A stretch of DNA of 64,000 nt from Rhizobium sp. 16-488-2b (GCF_017741815.1 NZ_JAGHMF010000036.1:1-64000); one strand, 5' to 3'. Counted from the first letter of the stretch, positions 53,814 to 63,242 are shown. Notes: generated by a model not told the origin, from the letters alone. Made by a program: numbers and translations.

Positions 53814-54435
53814 ACTAGCCTCATACTCAATAGTGTTAGAGGTGACCATTCGCAACGAAATGCAATACTCGGGGGACATCGGCGTGTATTAAGTCAGTAA
53901 AGTAGTTTATCCGTTTTGGATCACTTATCGCGTGTGGTTTCTACTTTATTAAGAACCTACATACATCAGTAGTGACAATCAATACAAAATATTTCGTCAG
54001 ATTTAGATTAAAAATGCTCAGTATATAAAATTATACCGTCTAATGATAAAAACAGGAATTAATTTTTACTCCGAAGCAAAAACATCAACCAAGAAGCGTA
54101 CGGCAATTATTCTTTAGAAATACCGTTTCTTAACGATAATAATCGTTTGTGTTTTCGCGTCACGGTATAGTGCCAAATCCCGTATTGTTCTGGCATAGAC
54201 GAAGCAACGTCATCCCTAGTAAATACTGTAGCAACGCCATTGTAACGGGATCACGAAACCAAGCTAATCCAATTGGTTAATCCCTCGTTTACCCTTGTAG
54301 GGCGGATTTCAGGGCGATCTTCCAGGATACTGGGCGCTGTGGATAACATTACGCCTCGCCGCGCGCCGATCATCGGACGCGCAGACACACTGCCGGGCAA
54401 TTGCGCGGCTCGAAGGCCCAAGTCCTGCGACGGTT
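53814..54435. other. 622-bp AT-rich non-coding region upstream of the LuxR-type gene
   Basis: No gene seen. From about 53880 to 54290 the sequence is much more AT-rich than its surroundings, with stops in every frame, and probably contains a long promoter region for the minus-strand LuxR gene, possibly a nucleoid-protein target. The last 130 bp return to normal GC and lie 3' of cobM. Confidence 0.55.
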
Positions 54436-55194
54436 TTACTGTCGACCTCTGAAGCGACGCTGATAGGTCGCATCATAAAGAGAGCTCTCGCGAAAATCGG
54501 TCGATGACAAGGATGGGCCGACAAAGATAATCGCCGTCCGCTCGATCGGCTCCGCGGCCACCTTGGCCTCGATATCGCCGAGCGTCCCGCGCACGATCCG
54601 CTCATCCTGCCAGCTCGCCTTTACGACGATGGCGACGGGGCATTCGGCCCCGTAAAGCGGCGTAAGGTCACCGACGACCCGGTCCAGAGCATGAATGGCG
54701 AGATGGATGGCAAGCGTGGCGCCCGTGGCGCCGAACTGCGTCAGGGTCTCGCCGCCTGGCATCGGCGACGCCCTGCCCGATACACGGGTCAGAACCAGGC
54801 TCTGCGCGACCTCGGGTATGGTGAGTTCGCGCCCGAGCGCGGCCGCCGCTGCGGCAAAGGACGGCACGCCTGGTGTCATCGTGTAGGCAATCCCATGTTT
54901 CTCAAGGCGGCGGATCTGTTCGGCGACTGCGCTCCAGACCGAGAGATCGCCCGAGTGCAGGCGCGCGACATCCTCGCCGGCATTGGCCGCGCGCAGATAT
55001 TCGGCCTCGATCTCGTCGAGTGACATGGGGGCGGTATCGACGATGCGCGCTCCCGGCGGACAATAGGCGAGAAGATCGGGCGAAACGATCGAGCCGGCAT
55101 AGAGGCAAACCGGGCACTTGCCGATGAGGTCGCGGCCGCGCACGGTGATGAGATCCGCGGCACCCGGGCCAGCGCCGATGAAATGAACGGTCAT
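54436..55194 (-). CDS. cobM: precorrin-4 C11-methyltransferase
   Basis: A 252-residue SAM-dependent tetrapyrrole methylase. The fold starts TVHFIGAGPGAADLITVRG, with CLYAGSIVSPDLLAYCP and TMTPGVPSFAAAAAALG, typical of CobM/CbiF. It methylates C11 of precorrin-4 to precorrin-5. It follows cobL by 10 bp, with GAGG before the ATG, and is the last gene of the cob run. Confidence 0.93.
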   Translation of the reverse strand: MTVHFIGAGPGAADLITVRGRDLIGKCPVCLYAGSIVSPDLLAYCPPGARIVDTAPMSLDEIEAEYLRAANAGEDVARLHSGDLSVWSAVAEQIRRLEKHGIAYTMTPGVPSFAAAAAALGRELTIPEVAQSLVLTRVSGRASPMPGGETLTQFGATGATLAIHLAIHALDRVVGDLTPLYGAECPVAIVVKASWQDERIVRGTLGDIEAKVAAEPIERTAIIFVGPSLSSTDFRESSLYDATYQRRFRGRQ

Positions 55195-55204
55195 ATGCTT
55201 GTCC

Positions 55205-56437
55205 TCAATTCTTGACCCAGTGCCACTGTGTGACGGGCATTGCCGGACGCCAGCCCGTCATAGCGCCGATCGCGCCGGCGCGGGAAATATCGATGCGGGT
55301 CAACGACCCACCCAGCGTGGCGTGCAACGCCAGCAATTTCGCATCCATCTCGAGCGTCACGGCATTGGCAACCAGCCGGCCGCCGCTTTTCAGCGCCGCG
55401 ATCGCGGCTTCCATTACCCCATCCTCGCTACCCCCGCCACCGACGAAGATAACGTCGGGCTCGGGCAGCGACTGCAACGCCTGCGGAGCCGCGCCTTCCA
55501 CAACAGCAAGCCCCGGCACGCCGAAGGCTGCCGCATTGCGCGCAATGCGCTGAACGCGCTCGCTAGATTGCTCAATGGCAATCGCCCGAAGCGACGGATC
55601 ACACAGCATCCATTCGATGCCGATGGAGCCGGAACCGGCACCGATATCCCACAGCAGTTCCCCATGGCGGGGCGCCAGCGTCGACAGCGTCAACGCCCGG
55701 ATCTCCCGTTTGGTGATCTGGCCATCATGCTCGAAGAGCGCATCGTCGAGGCCGGGCGCAAAGGCGAGCACGCGCGCGCCCTCGCCTGCCACGACATCGA
55801 TGGCGCAGACGTTCAGCGGATCGATGTCCTTGAGATCGAACGCATCGGCTTGGCAGGCTCTGACGCGTTCACGCTCGCCGCCAAGCGCTTCGAGCACATG
55901 CAGCCGCGACCGGCCAAAGCCGTTGGCCGCAAGCGAAGTCGCAAGCTGCATCGGTGTCTCCTGGTCGGAGGTGAGCGCGATGATGCGCCGACCGTGATGC
56001 AGATGCGGACGGATGAGATCGAGCGGACGTCCATGCAGCGAAACGGAGGCGACCTCCTGCAACGGCCAGCTCAACCGCGACGCGGCAAGGCTGAAGGATG
56101 ACGGCGCCGGTATCGTGCGCATCTCCATAGCATCGACGCTCCGCGACAGCGTGGCGCCGACGCCGTAGAGAAACGGATCTCCCGAGGCGAGCACGACGAC
56201 AGGCGAACCGCGGCGCGCCGTAATTGCCGCGACCGAACGCTCGAACGGACTTTCCCACGCCAGGCATTCCCCCTGAATGAGACCGGCCATCAGCGCATGA
56301 TGGCGGGCACCGCCGAAGACGACGGATGCAGCCGCGATCAGCCGCTTGGCCTCATCGCCCAGCCCTGCTGGACCATCTTCGCCGATGCCGATAATAGTCA
56401 GCCAAGGTTGGCCGGGAGCGGAAGACATATCAGCCAT
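55205..56437 (-). CDS. cobL: precorrin-6Y C5,15-methyltransferase (decarboxylating)
   Basis: A 410-residue bifunctional enzyme. Residues 1 to about 205 are a CbiE-type methylase (IIGIGEDGPAGL) and the C-terminal half a CbiT-type SAM methyltransferase with DIGAGSGSIGIEWM. It methylates C5 and C15 and decarboxylates the C12 acetate. The ATG at 56437 overlaps the divergent cobK start; an ATG at 56428 is equally possible. Confidence 0.92.
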   Translation of the reverse strand: MADMSSAPGQPWLTIIGIGEDGPAGLGDEAKRLIAAASVVFGGARHHALMAGLIQGECLAWESPFERSVAAITARRGSPVVVLASGDPFLYGVGATLSRSVDAMEMRTIPAPSSFSLAASRLSWPLQEVASVSLHGRPLDLIRPHLHHGRRIIALTSDQETPMQLATSLAANGFGRSRLHVLEALGGERERVRACQADAFDLKDIDPLNVCAIDVVAGEGARVLAFAPGLDDALFEHDGQITKREIRALTLSTLAPRHGELLWDIGAGSGSIGIEWMLCDPSLRAIAIEQSSERVQRIARNAAAFGVPGLAVVEGAAPQALQSLPEPDVIFVGGGGSEDGVMEAAIAALKSGGRLVANAVTLEMDAKLLALHATLGGSLTRIDISRAGAIGAMTGWRPAMPVTQWHWVKN

Positions 56438-57191
56438 GAGCAAAATCCGCATTCTGATGCTTGGCGGCACGACCGAGGCAAGCGCGCTCGCCAAGGCTTT
56501 GGCCACTCAGACGCGCTACGATGCCCTGCTGTCGCTTGCCGGCAGGACGGAAAAGCCCGCTCCGCAGTCCCTGCCCACCCGCGTCGGCGGGTTTGGTGGC
56601 GCGGAGGGGCTCGCGCGTTTTCTGCGTGACGGGAAATTCGACCTGCTGATCGATGCTACCCATCCCTTTGCCGCGCGCATATCGCAAAACGCCGCGCAAG
56701 CCGCCACGATAACCGGCCTGCCTGCCTTCTGCCTTCGCCGCGCGCCCTGGCAGGCCGAGGCGGAAGACCGCTGGCGGCATGCCGCAAGCGCCCAGGACGC
56801 GATCGCGCAAATCGGCAGCGCGCCGCGCCGCGTGTTTCTCGCCATCGGCCGCCAGGAGGCGCACCGGGCGGATGCCGCCCCGCAGCACCACTATCTTATC
56901 CGAAGCGTCGACCCGGTCGATCCGCAACCCCAGCTTCCCCACGCGCATTATCTTCTCGATCGCGGACCCTTCGATGTCGAGCGCGAGACTGCGTTGCTGC
57001 GGGAGCACACTATCGATGTCGTCATCACCAAGAACAGCGGCGGCTCCGCCACCTATGCCAAGATCGCGGCCGCACGCGCGCTCGGTATCGAGGTGATCAT
57101 GATCGGCCGCGCCGAAGCGCCCGCCATCCCCACGGTCGCTACCGTCGACGAGGCCTTGGCGATGATCAATCACCTGCTGCCCCCGGGCTGA
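56436..57191 (+). CDS. cobK: precorrin-6A reductase
   Basis: A 251-residue NADPH-dependent reductase with LGGTTEASALAKAL at the N-terminus, DATHPFAARIS and the closing TKNSGGSATYAKIAAARALGI. It makes precorrin-6B (dihydro-precorrin-6) for CobL. It is the only gene of the run on the plus strand: its start shares a CATG with the cobL start and its 3' end overlaps cobJ by 26 bp. Confidence 0.92.
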   Translation: MSKIRILMLGGTTEASALAKALATQTRYDALLSLAGRTEKPAPQSLPTRVGGFGGAEGLARFLRDGKFDLLIDATHPFAARISQNAAQAATITGLPAFCLRRAPWQAEAEDRWRHAASAQDAIAQIGSAPRRVFLAIGRQEAHRADAAPQHHYLIRSVDPVDPQPQLPHAHYLLDRGPFDVERETALLREHTIDVVITKNSGGSATYAKIAAARALGIEVIMIGRAEAPAIPTVATVDEALAMINHLLPPG

Positions 57192-57933
57192 AACGAGGGG
57201 TATAGATGAGATCGGCCCTGCCCTTGCGCTCGATGATCCTCGTCTCCCCCGAGCCGATGATCACGCAGGTCGCCATATCGGCTGTCGCGGCATCCGCGAC
57301 TTCGAGCGGCTGAACGGAAATGCGCTCATCCGGTCGTCCGGCGGCACGACCGAAGATGACAGGCGTAAAGCCGGGGAGCTTTTCGCGCAACAGCTCGAAC
57401 GCCTTTCCAAGCTGCCACGGACGCGCCTTGCTGATCGGATTATAAAGCGCGATCACGAAGCCGCCTTCGGCTGCGGCAGCCAGACGCTTTTCGATCGTCG
57501 CCCAGGGCTTCAGATTGTCGGAGAGCGAGATCGCGCAGAAATCATGGCCAAGCGGGGCGCCGACACGGGCGGCGACCGCCAGCATGGCGGTGATCCCCGG
57601 CAGGATGACGAGATCGACATCCCGCCACGCGTCCGGTCCATTGTCGACCGCCTCGCAAACCGCAGCCGCCATGGCGAACACACCGGGGTCGCCGCCCGAG
57701 ACGACACAGACAACCGCGCCCTCGGAGGCGGTCTGCAACGCGGCGCCCGCGCGATCCAGCTCCTCACGGTTATCGGATGCCTGACGCGTCTGGTCGGCCC
57801 GCAGGTTGAGGCGATCGAGATAGGGGCCGTAGCCGAAAAAGACGGTTGCTTTCGAAACGGCGGCATGCGCCTCCGGTGTCATCTGGTCGGGATTGCCTGG
57901 GCCGGTGCCGATGACGAAAAGCTGGCCACTCAT
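57166..57933 (-). CDS. cobJ: precorrin-3B C17-methyltransferase
   Basis: A 255-residue tetrapyrrole methylase with VIGTGPGNPDQMTPEA, VVSGGDPGVFAMA and ILPGITAMLAVAARVGAPLGHDFCAISLSD in pieces, typical of CobJ/CbiH. It causes ring contraction and C17 methylation to precorrin-4. It overlaps cobI by 4 bp and converges on cobK with overlap. Confidence 0.93.
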   Translation of the reverse strand: MSGQLFVIGTGPGNPDQMTPEAHAAVSKATVFFGYGPYLDRLNLRADQTRQASDNREELDRAGAALQTASEGAVVCVVSGGDPGVFAMAAAVCEAVDNGPDAWRDVDLVILPGITAMLAVAARVGAPLGHDFCAISLSDNLKPWATIEKRLAAAAEGGFVIALYNPISKARPWQLGKAFELLREKLPGFTPVIFGRAAGRPDERISVQPLEVADAATADMATCVIIGSGETRIIERKGRADLIYTPRFSPGAAGD

Positions 57934-58661
57934 CGGTTGCTCTCCCAGCCGGGAACGAGCACCAGCGAAAAGTAGGGCGCGTCGCCTTCGGGCCGGTCGG
58001 CGAGCTTGATCATCGCCGCGTTGGCCATGGTGCCGCGCTCGACATAGACCGCCTCGGCAAGCCGTCCCGATGCCTCCAGCGCGCGGCGGATCTTCGGGAG
58101 GTTGCGCCCGACCTTCATGATCACCGCGGCTTGCGTATCGGACAGCCGACGCTCGAGCTCCTGCTCGGCCATCGTCCCGGGCAGAACCGACAATACGTCG
58201 TCGCCCTGCACGATCGGGATACCGGCGAGAGACCAGCAGCCGGACATTGCGCTGATGCCGGGAATGACCTCGGTCGGATAGCGGTTGGCGAGGCGCACAT
58301 GCAGGTGCATGTAGGAGCCATAAAACAGCGGATCGCCCTCGCTGAGGACGGCCACCGTGCGGCCGGCGTCGAGATGCGCGGCGACAGCCATCGCCGACTC
58401 CTCGTAGAAATCGGTGATCTGGCGCCGGTATTCGGCTTCGTTCTTTTCAATCTCGGTGGTCACCGGATAGTAGAGCGGCAGCATGACAGCGTCCGCCCCG
58501 ATCAGGTGCTCGACGATCGCCCTGCCATTGCCGCCTCTGCCGCGCTTGGCGAAATAAGCTATCACATCGGCCGCCGCGATTGCCTTGACGGCCTTGACGG
58601 TGAGCAATTCCGGATCGCCGGGACCCGTGCCGACGCCGATGAGACGACCTGCGCCGCTCAT
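57930..58661 (-). CDS. cobI: precorrin-2 C20-methyltransferase
   Basis: A 243-residue tetrapyrrole methylase with GVGTGPGDPELLTVKAV, VLSEGDPLFYGSYMHL and VIPGISAMSGCWSLAG. It makes precorrin-3A. It overlaps cobH and cobJ by 4 bp at each end, so the three are translationally coupled. Confidence 0.93.
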   Translation of the reverse strand: MSGAGRLIGVGTGPGDPELLTVKAVKAIAAADVIAYFAKRGRGGNGRAIVEHLIGADAVMLPLYYPVTTEIEKNEAEYRRQITDFYEESAMAVAAHLDAGRTVAVLSEGDPLFYGSYMHLHVRLANRYPTEVIPGISAMSGCWSLAGIPIVQGDDVLSVLPGTMAEQELERRLSDTQAAVIMKVGRNLPKIRRALEASGRLAEAVYVERGTMANAAMIKLADRPEGDAPYFSLVLVPGWESNR

Positions 58662-59290
58662 AAGCCGGGCCTCGCCAACGAGTTGACGGCCGCTGCCGTC
58701 ATGGCGCTGCCACCAAGGCGTCCGCGCACGATCGCATAGGGCACGCCGTAGGAATTTTCAGCCAAGGCATCCTTGGATTCCGCCGCGCCGACGAAGCCGA
58801 CAGGCATGCCGATGATCGCCGCAGGCTTCGGCGCGCCGTCGCGCAGGAGCTCGAGCAGGTGGAAGAGCGCGGTCGGCGCATTGCCAATAGCAACGACGCT
58901 GCCGGCAAGACGGTCCTTCCAGAGATGAAGGGCGGCGGCCGAACGCGTGTTTCCGGTCTCCTTCGCCAGCTCCGCGGTACGCGGATTGTGCAATGTGCAA
59001 ATAACATCGTTCTTGGCGGGAAGCCTCGTGCGGGTCACGCCGTGCGCCACCATTTCGGCGTCGCAGAAGATCGGCGCGCCGGCATGGAGCGCCGCGCGCG
59101 CAGCGCTGACGAAGTGCGGCGCGAACAGAAAATGCTCAGCGGCTTCAACCAGTCCACAGGCATGAATCATGCGTACGGCAACGTCGGCTTCCTCGGCGGA
59201 AAACCGCGACAGGTCGGCTTCGCTGCGGATAATCGCAAACGACCGCTCATAGATGGCATCACCGCTGTGGATGTAATCGTAGTCTGGCAT
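58658..59290 (-). CDS. cobH: precorrin-8X methylmutase
   Basis: A 210-residue CobH/CbiC protein. It begins YDYIHSGDAIYERSFAIIR and has AEDVAVRMIHACG-like, IFCDAEMVAHGV and IIGMPVGFVGAAESK segments; the histidine in MIHACG is the expected catalytic base. It moves the C11 methyl to C12, giving hydrogenobyrinate. It lies 2 bp after cobG. Confidence 0.93.
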   Translation of the reverse strand: MPDYDYIHSGDAIYERSFAIIRSEADLSRFSAEEADVAVRMIHACGLVEAAEHFLFAPHFVSAARAALHAGAPIFCDAEMVAHGVTRTRLPAKNDVICTLHNPRTAELAKETGNTRSAAALHLWKDRLAGSVVAIGNAPTALFHLLELLRDGAPKPAAIIGMPVGFVGAAESKDALAENSYGVPYAIVRGRLGGSAMTAAAVNSLARPGL

Positions 59291-59292
59291 TC

Positions 59293-60654
59293 CTAGTCCT
59301 GTCGCAGTGCTCGCGTAATCGTGGCCGTCCCCACCCTGTCGAGACAGGCCCTAGCAGATTCGCCAGCTTGTCTTTCACTTTTGATGAGACGGGAAAGCCT
59401 CTCTATAGCGGAATTGATGTCACTACCAGCAATCTGTGCATCAGGCGCATCCGACGCGACGCCGTCCAGCACCAGAAGATAGCCGTTCGCGGCTCCGGAG
59501 ACCGTGAAGGCGGGGCGCGGATGCGCGCAGCCCTTGGCGCAGCCGGACAGATGCAGGTCGAGCGAGCCATCCAGAATGTCCGGACACCGCTCGATCAGCG
59601 TCTCCGCCAATGCCTTGGTGGCATAGAAGCTCGACGCACAGGCGCCTGCCCCGGCACAAGTGGCGATGCGCGATGAGAGATCGTCACTATCAGCGGATAG
59701 ACCGAAGCGCTCGGCCGATTGCTGCACCGCCGACGCGCTCTTTTCGCTCAAGCCCGTGACGAACAGACAGCGATCGGGTGCCGGACGGATATCGCGCACA
59801 TCAAGATCGCCGAGGAATCCCAGAAACGCCAGAAGGTCGGTCGCGTGTATTTGCCCGAAGCGCGGCTTCAGACCGATCACCGCCATGCCACCTGGCATCG
59901 GATGGATGCCGACCGATGGCGCATCTCCCAAGCGCGGTTGGCGCGAAATGGCGTGCATATCCGGGAAGACAGATACCAATCGCTCCGGATCGATATCGCG
60001 GCAACGTTTCTGCCAGCCGATCGAAAGCAGCAGCTTGAGGACATCACCGACCGCCTCGATCGCTTCATCGGCAGTGCCGACGGCAACCGGACGAGCGCTG
60101 GCACCATACCCAGCAATGGCGACCAGCCACTCTTCCGCCGAAAGGGCCAACAGCCTGACATCCGCCGTGACATCAGCCAAATCAAAGCGCCCACCGCCAT
60201 CGACGATGATCGACAGCTTCGGCGCAAGCCCCGGCGACTGCAGATATTCGGCGAGCCGATCCCGCAGCAGCAATTCCATCGCGGCAGCATCCGCGACGTC
60301 ACCGAATTCAGCACCATTCAGCGGCGGCAACTCGATCACGGGATTGGGCGACACGATGATGCCGGCCGCATCCACCGCTTCGGCGAACGGCTCGACCGTC
60401 TCCGGCCGAAGTCCTCTGATCTGGAGGCTGCCCCGCGCCGTGATCTCGAGCAAACCGTTACCATGCAGCAAGGCGGCTTGTGCCAGTTGCGCGCACTGAT
60501 GAACCGTCAGGACGCCACCCTGCGGACGCAGGCGAGCGAGCAGGCCATCGCCCGTCGGCATCGGCCGCGCGAGAGTCGGACAGGCACCGCGCCGCGCATA
60601 GGCTTGCGTGGCTTCGCCTGCAATGTCCGTCTTGATGCGCTCGTCGAGTGCCAT
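59293..60654 (-). CDS. cobG: precorrin-3B synthase
   Basis: A 453-residue member of the nitrite/sulfite reductase-like family. The [4Fe-4S] ligands are in CAGAGAC (x5 spacing) and SGCAKGC (x3 spacing), and the N-terminal ferredoxin-like domain has TARGSLQIRGL. It is the oxygen-dependent monooxygenase that makes precorrin-3B, so it marks the aerobic cobalamin route. GGAAGGA lies 9 nt before the ATG at 60654. Confidence 0.92.
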   Translation of the reverse strand: MALDERIKTDIAGEATQAYARRGACPTLARPMPTGDGLLARLRPQGGVLTVHQCAQLAQAALLHGNGLLEITARGSLQIRGLRPETVEPFAEAVDAAGIIVSPNPVIELPPLNGAEFGDVADAAAMELLLRDRLAEYLQSPGLAPKLSIIVDGGGRFDLADVTADVRLLALSAEEWLVAIAGYGASARPVAVGTADEAIEAVGDVLKLLLSIGWQKRCRDIDPERLVSVFPDMHAISRQPRLGDAPSVGIHPMPGGMAVIGLKPRFGQIHATDLLAFLGFLGDLDVRDIRPAPDRCLFVTGLSEKSASAVQQSAERFGLSADSDDLSSRIATCAGAGACASSFYATKALAETLIERCPDILDGSLDLHLSGCAKGCAHPRPAFTVSGAANGYLLVLDGVASDAPDAQIAGSDINSAIERLSRLIKSERQAGESARACLDRVGTATITRALRQD

Positions 60655-60714
60655 CTCGTCATTTCCTTCCGCCCGGCGCCTATAGCGAGGCACGGGGCAA
60701 AGCTATCGCCAGTG

Positions 60715-61482
60715 TCACAGATCGTCGAAATCGCGGCCCTTGCGCAGCAGGTAGATATCCATGATCCAACCGTGCCGCGCACGTGCCTCTGCCCGAAGCT
60801 TCACGATATCCGCAGCGACATCACCGAGCCGTCCGGAACGCACGATCTCGTCGTCCGTCCCAAGATAAGCGCCCCAGAAGATCTCCGCATCAGGATCCTC
60901 GATCTTGGAGAAGGCCTGCTCTCCATCCAGCATGACCACGGTGCTATCAGCCCGGTTCCCATGCTCGACAAGCCGCCGCCCCGTCGTGATCTCGACCGGC
61001 TTTCCGACTATGTTGATCGGAATGCGGTGGCTTGCCGCCAGGGCCTGGATGCTGGTGATCCCCGGGATGACGCTGAAGTCGAAATCAACGGTGCCGAGTG
61101 CTCTTGCCCGCTCGATGATACGGATCACGCTATCATAAAGGCTCGGATCACCCCAGACGAGAAAGGCGCCGGTGCCGTCTTCAGGTAGATCATTGATCAG
61201 CCGCACATAGGTCTGCGCCAGTGTCGCATGCCAGTCATCGACGCTTTCGACATAGCTGCGGTCAGCCGTCTTGCGCTGAGGAATGGCGAATTCGACAATG
61301 CGGGTCTTCGCATTGGTGACAAAGCGCTCGCAAATCTCGTGGCGAACGGAAGCGAGCTTCTGCTTTTCCTCGCCTTTCGTCGGCAGAAAGATCATGTCGG
61401 CGGCGTTCATCTTGCCGATGGCCTGAATGGTGACGTGCTCGGGATTTCCCGTTCCAATACCGATGACATAGATGTGGCGCAC
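60715..61482 (-). CDS. cobF: precorrin-6A synthase (deacetylating)
   Basis: A 255-residue tetrapyrrole methylase starting RHIYVIGIGTGNPEHVTIQA, with VWGDPSLYDSVIRI and VIPGITSIQALAASHRIP. It methylates C1 of precorrin-5 and removes acetate. The GTG at 61482 has AGGAG 7 nt upstream and matches the family N-terminus. It heads the cobFGHIJ run, and presence of both CobF and CobG confirms the aerobic pathway. Confidence 0.92.
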   Translation of the reverse strand: MRHIYVIGIGTGNPEHVTIQAIGKMNAADMIFLPTKGEEKQKLASVRHEICERFVTNAKTRIVEFAIPQRKTADRSYVESVDDWHATLAQTYVRLINDLPEDGTGAFLVWGDPSLYDSVIRIIERARALGTVDFDFSVIPGITSIQALAASHRIPINIVGKPVEITTGRRLVEHGNRADSTVVMLDGEQAFSKIEDPDAEIFWGAYLGTDDEIVRSGRLGDVAADIVKLRAEARARHGWIMDIYLLRKGRDFDDL

Positions 61483-61623
61483 GCCGGCTCTCCTGATCAA
61501 TTCTCCCTGCTTTTGACGCACATGGTCCGGTGCCGCAAGGGCATGGATCAAATGGCCACGCCCAACCAGTAAAAGTGGTCGCAGCTGGCGAAGGTTGAAA
61601 ATCGCTATGTTCGTAAAACAGAA

Positions 61624-61651
61624 AAGCGGCCGGACTTGCGTCCGGCCGCTT
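61624..61651 (-). terminator. Rho-independent terminator of the Bax-inhibitor-1 gene
   Basis: A perfect 12-bp stem with arms AAGCGGCCGGAC and GTCCGGCCGCTT and a 4-nt loop. Read on the minus strand it is followed by TTTTCTGTTTTA. It separates the upstream Bax-inhibitor-1 gene from the cob operon. Confidence 0.8.
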
Positions 61652-61744
61652 CCCTATGGTGAACACCCGATCCACGCATCCTGTCACAGAGTGCGGATCG
61701 GGCGTTCTAGCGCTTCCTTTGCCCCCAGAAGCGCTGTAGCTCGA

Positions 61745-62458
61745 CTATTCGCGCTCGCCTGTGAAGTTGAGCAGCAACTGGAAGATGTTCACGAAGTTCA
61801 GGTAGAGCGAGAGAGCGCCGAAGACGGCAAGCTTCTGGTTCGATTCCTGATCGTAGTTCTCCGAATACTGTTCCTTGATGTTCTGCGTGTCGTAGGCGGT
61901 GAGGCCAACGAAGACGACGATACCGATGACCGAGATCGCGAACTGCAGGGCGCTCGAACCAAGGAAAATGTTGACCACGCTGGCAATCACCACGCCGATC
62001 AGGCCCATCATCAGGAACGAGCCCATGCGGGAGAGGTCACGCTTGGTCACGTAGCCATAGAGGCTGGTCGAGCCGAACATGGTGGCGGCGATGAAGAAGG
62101 TGCGTGCGATGCTGGTGCCGGTGAAGACCAGGAACACCGAGGCCATCGACAGACCCATGACGGCACAGAAGGCCCAGAAAGTCATCTGCGCGGCGCTTGC
62201 CGACATCGTCTGGATCTTGAACGAGAAGAAGAAGACGAAGGCGAGCGGCGCCAGCATGACCACCCACTTGAGCGGCGACTGGAAGATCGGCACGTAAAGC
62301 GCCGGCGTCGAGCCAACGATGAACGCGACGATGCCGGTGATGACAAGGCCGATGCCCATGTAGTTGTAGACGCGCAGCATGTGCTGGCGAAGACCCTCGT
62401 CGAACATGGCCTGCGAGCCAACGGCCGCACCGTAACGCTGCTGATTAATTGGGTTCAT
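61745..62458 (-). CDS. Bax inhibitor-1 (TMBIM/YbhL) family membrane protein
   Basis: A 237-residue inner-membrane protein with seven hydrophobic segments, including NYMGIGLVITGIVAFIVG, TFWAFCAVMGLSMASVFLVF and QFAISVIGIVVFVGLTAYDTQNIKE, the last with the family aspartates near the C-terminus. GAGGAG lies 6 nt before the ATG at 62458. Bacterial members are pH-sensitive calcium leak channels or of unknown role in membrane stress. It precedes the strong terminator. Confidence 0.92.
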   Translation of the reverse strand: MNPINQQRYGAAVGSQAMFDEGLRQHMLRVYNYMGIGLVITGIVAFIVGSTPALYVPIFQSPLKWVVMLAPLAFVFFFSFKIQTMSASAAQMTFWAFCAVMGLSMASVFLVFTGTSIARTFFIAATMFGSTSLYGYVTKRDLSRMGSFLMMGLIGVVIASVVNIFLGSSALQFAISVIGIVVFVGLTAYDTQNIKEQYSENYDQESNQKLAVFGALSLYLNFVNIFQLLLNFTGERE

Positions 62459-62477
62459 TGAGATCTCCTCGAGTGAA

Positions 62478-63242
62478 CTAGTAAAGGGTACGGGCAAGCC
62501 CATCGGCTGCCTGATCCAGTGAGATGGAGCGATCCGCGGTCACCAGTGCGTAAGCGACGTCGCCGATCTGCCAATACGCTGCCTCGGCGCCATCGAGCGC
62601 GATATGGTTGACCGACTGAACGGAGAAAACGCCCGGACGAACGGCAAACAGCGACAGCTGCTTCTTGTCGGCCGTGATCGACATTTCGACGCTCGGGCCG
62701 AATTCGGACGGGAATATCTGTACGTCTGAAATTGCCCAGTCGCGCGGGAGCTGCGGCATGACGATGCCGGTCGCGGCGCGAATTTCATCCGGCTTGTAGC
62801 CTTCCGCCGGCTGCGACGAGACGGACTGGCGCACCAAGGCCGTCTTGTAGGCCTGAACGGCCTCCTCGACGTAGGCCGGCGCCGGTACGGACGCAGCCAC
62901 CTCGGTTGCGGTAAACGCGCCGAACGAGGTGTGCGCAACCCAGCCGGCCGCCACCATGACGCCGACGGCGGCAATACGCTGCACGGCGTGGAAGATGCGG
63001 CCATAAGCGAGCCCGCGCTCGAGACGGCGCGCAAGATCGCGCGTTTCCGCCCGGCCCGAGGCGCCTTCATGAGCAAGCGCCAGACGCAATTCGCCGCGCA
63101 TGCTCAAATCCGCCATGACCTTGGCGGCCGTTTCAGGATTTTCGGAAAGATAGGATTCCACCTGGATGCGACGAGTCACATCGAGTTCGCCATCGACATA
63201 GGCATCGAGATCGGCGTCGATAATGGGATCAACTGCTTTCAT
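62478..63242 (-). CDS. anti-sigma factor
   Basis: A 254-residue membrane anti-sigma factor. The cytoplasmic N-terminus has DADLDAYVDGELDVTRRIQVESYL and RGELRLALA, a single membrane segment lies near residues 88-112 (IAAVGVMVAAGWVAHTSFG), and the periplasmic C-terminal domain senses a signal. It overlaps the sigma-factor gene by 14 bp (AAGGAGG upstream of its ATG), the usual pairing. No zinc-binding HxxxCxxC motif is obvious. Confidence 0.85.
   Translation of the reverse strand: MKAVDPIIDADLDAYVDGELDVTRRIQVESYLSENPETAAKVMADLSMRGELRLALAHEGASGRAETRDLARRLERGLAYGRIFHAVQRIAAVGVMVAAGWVAHTSFGAFTATEVAASVPAPAYVEEAVQAYKTALVRQSVSSQPAEGYKPDEIRAATGIVMPQLPRDWAISDVQIFPSEFGPSVEMSITADKKQLSLFAVRPGVFSVQSVNHIALDGAEAAYWQIGDVAYALVTADRSISLDQAADGLARTLY

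Noticed and set aside
54309..54605. 98-codon minus-strand open frame at the cobM 3' end
   Set aside because: Overlaps cobM in another frame and shows no ribosome-binding site.
59719..61188. 489-codon plus-strand open frame opposite cobG/cobF
   Set aside because: Antisense shadow spanning two well-supported genes; protein is rich in arginine and histidine without domains.
61483..61744. Cobalamin riboswitch upstream of cobF
   Set aside because: TCAGGAGAGCCGGC just before the GTG resembles a B12 box, but it contains the ribosome-binding site and none of the other conserved riboswitch segments could be found upstream.
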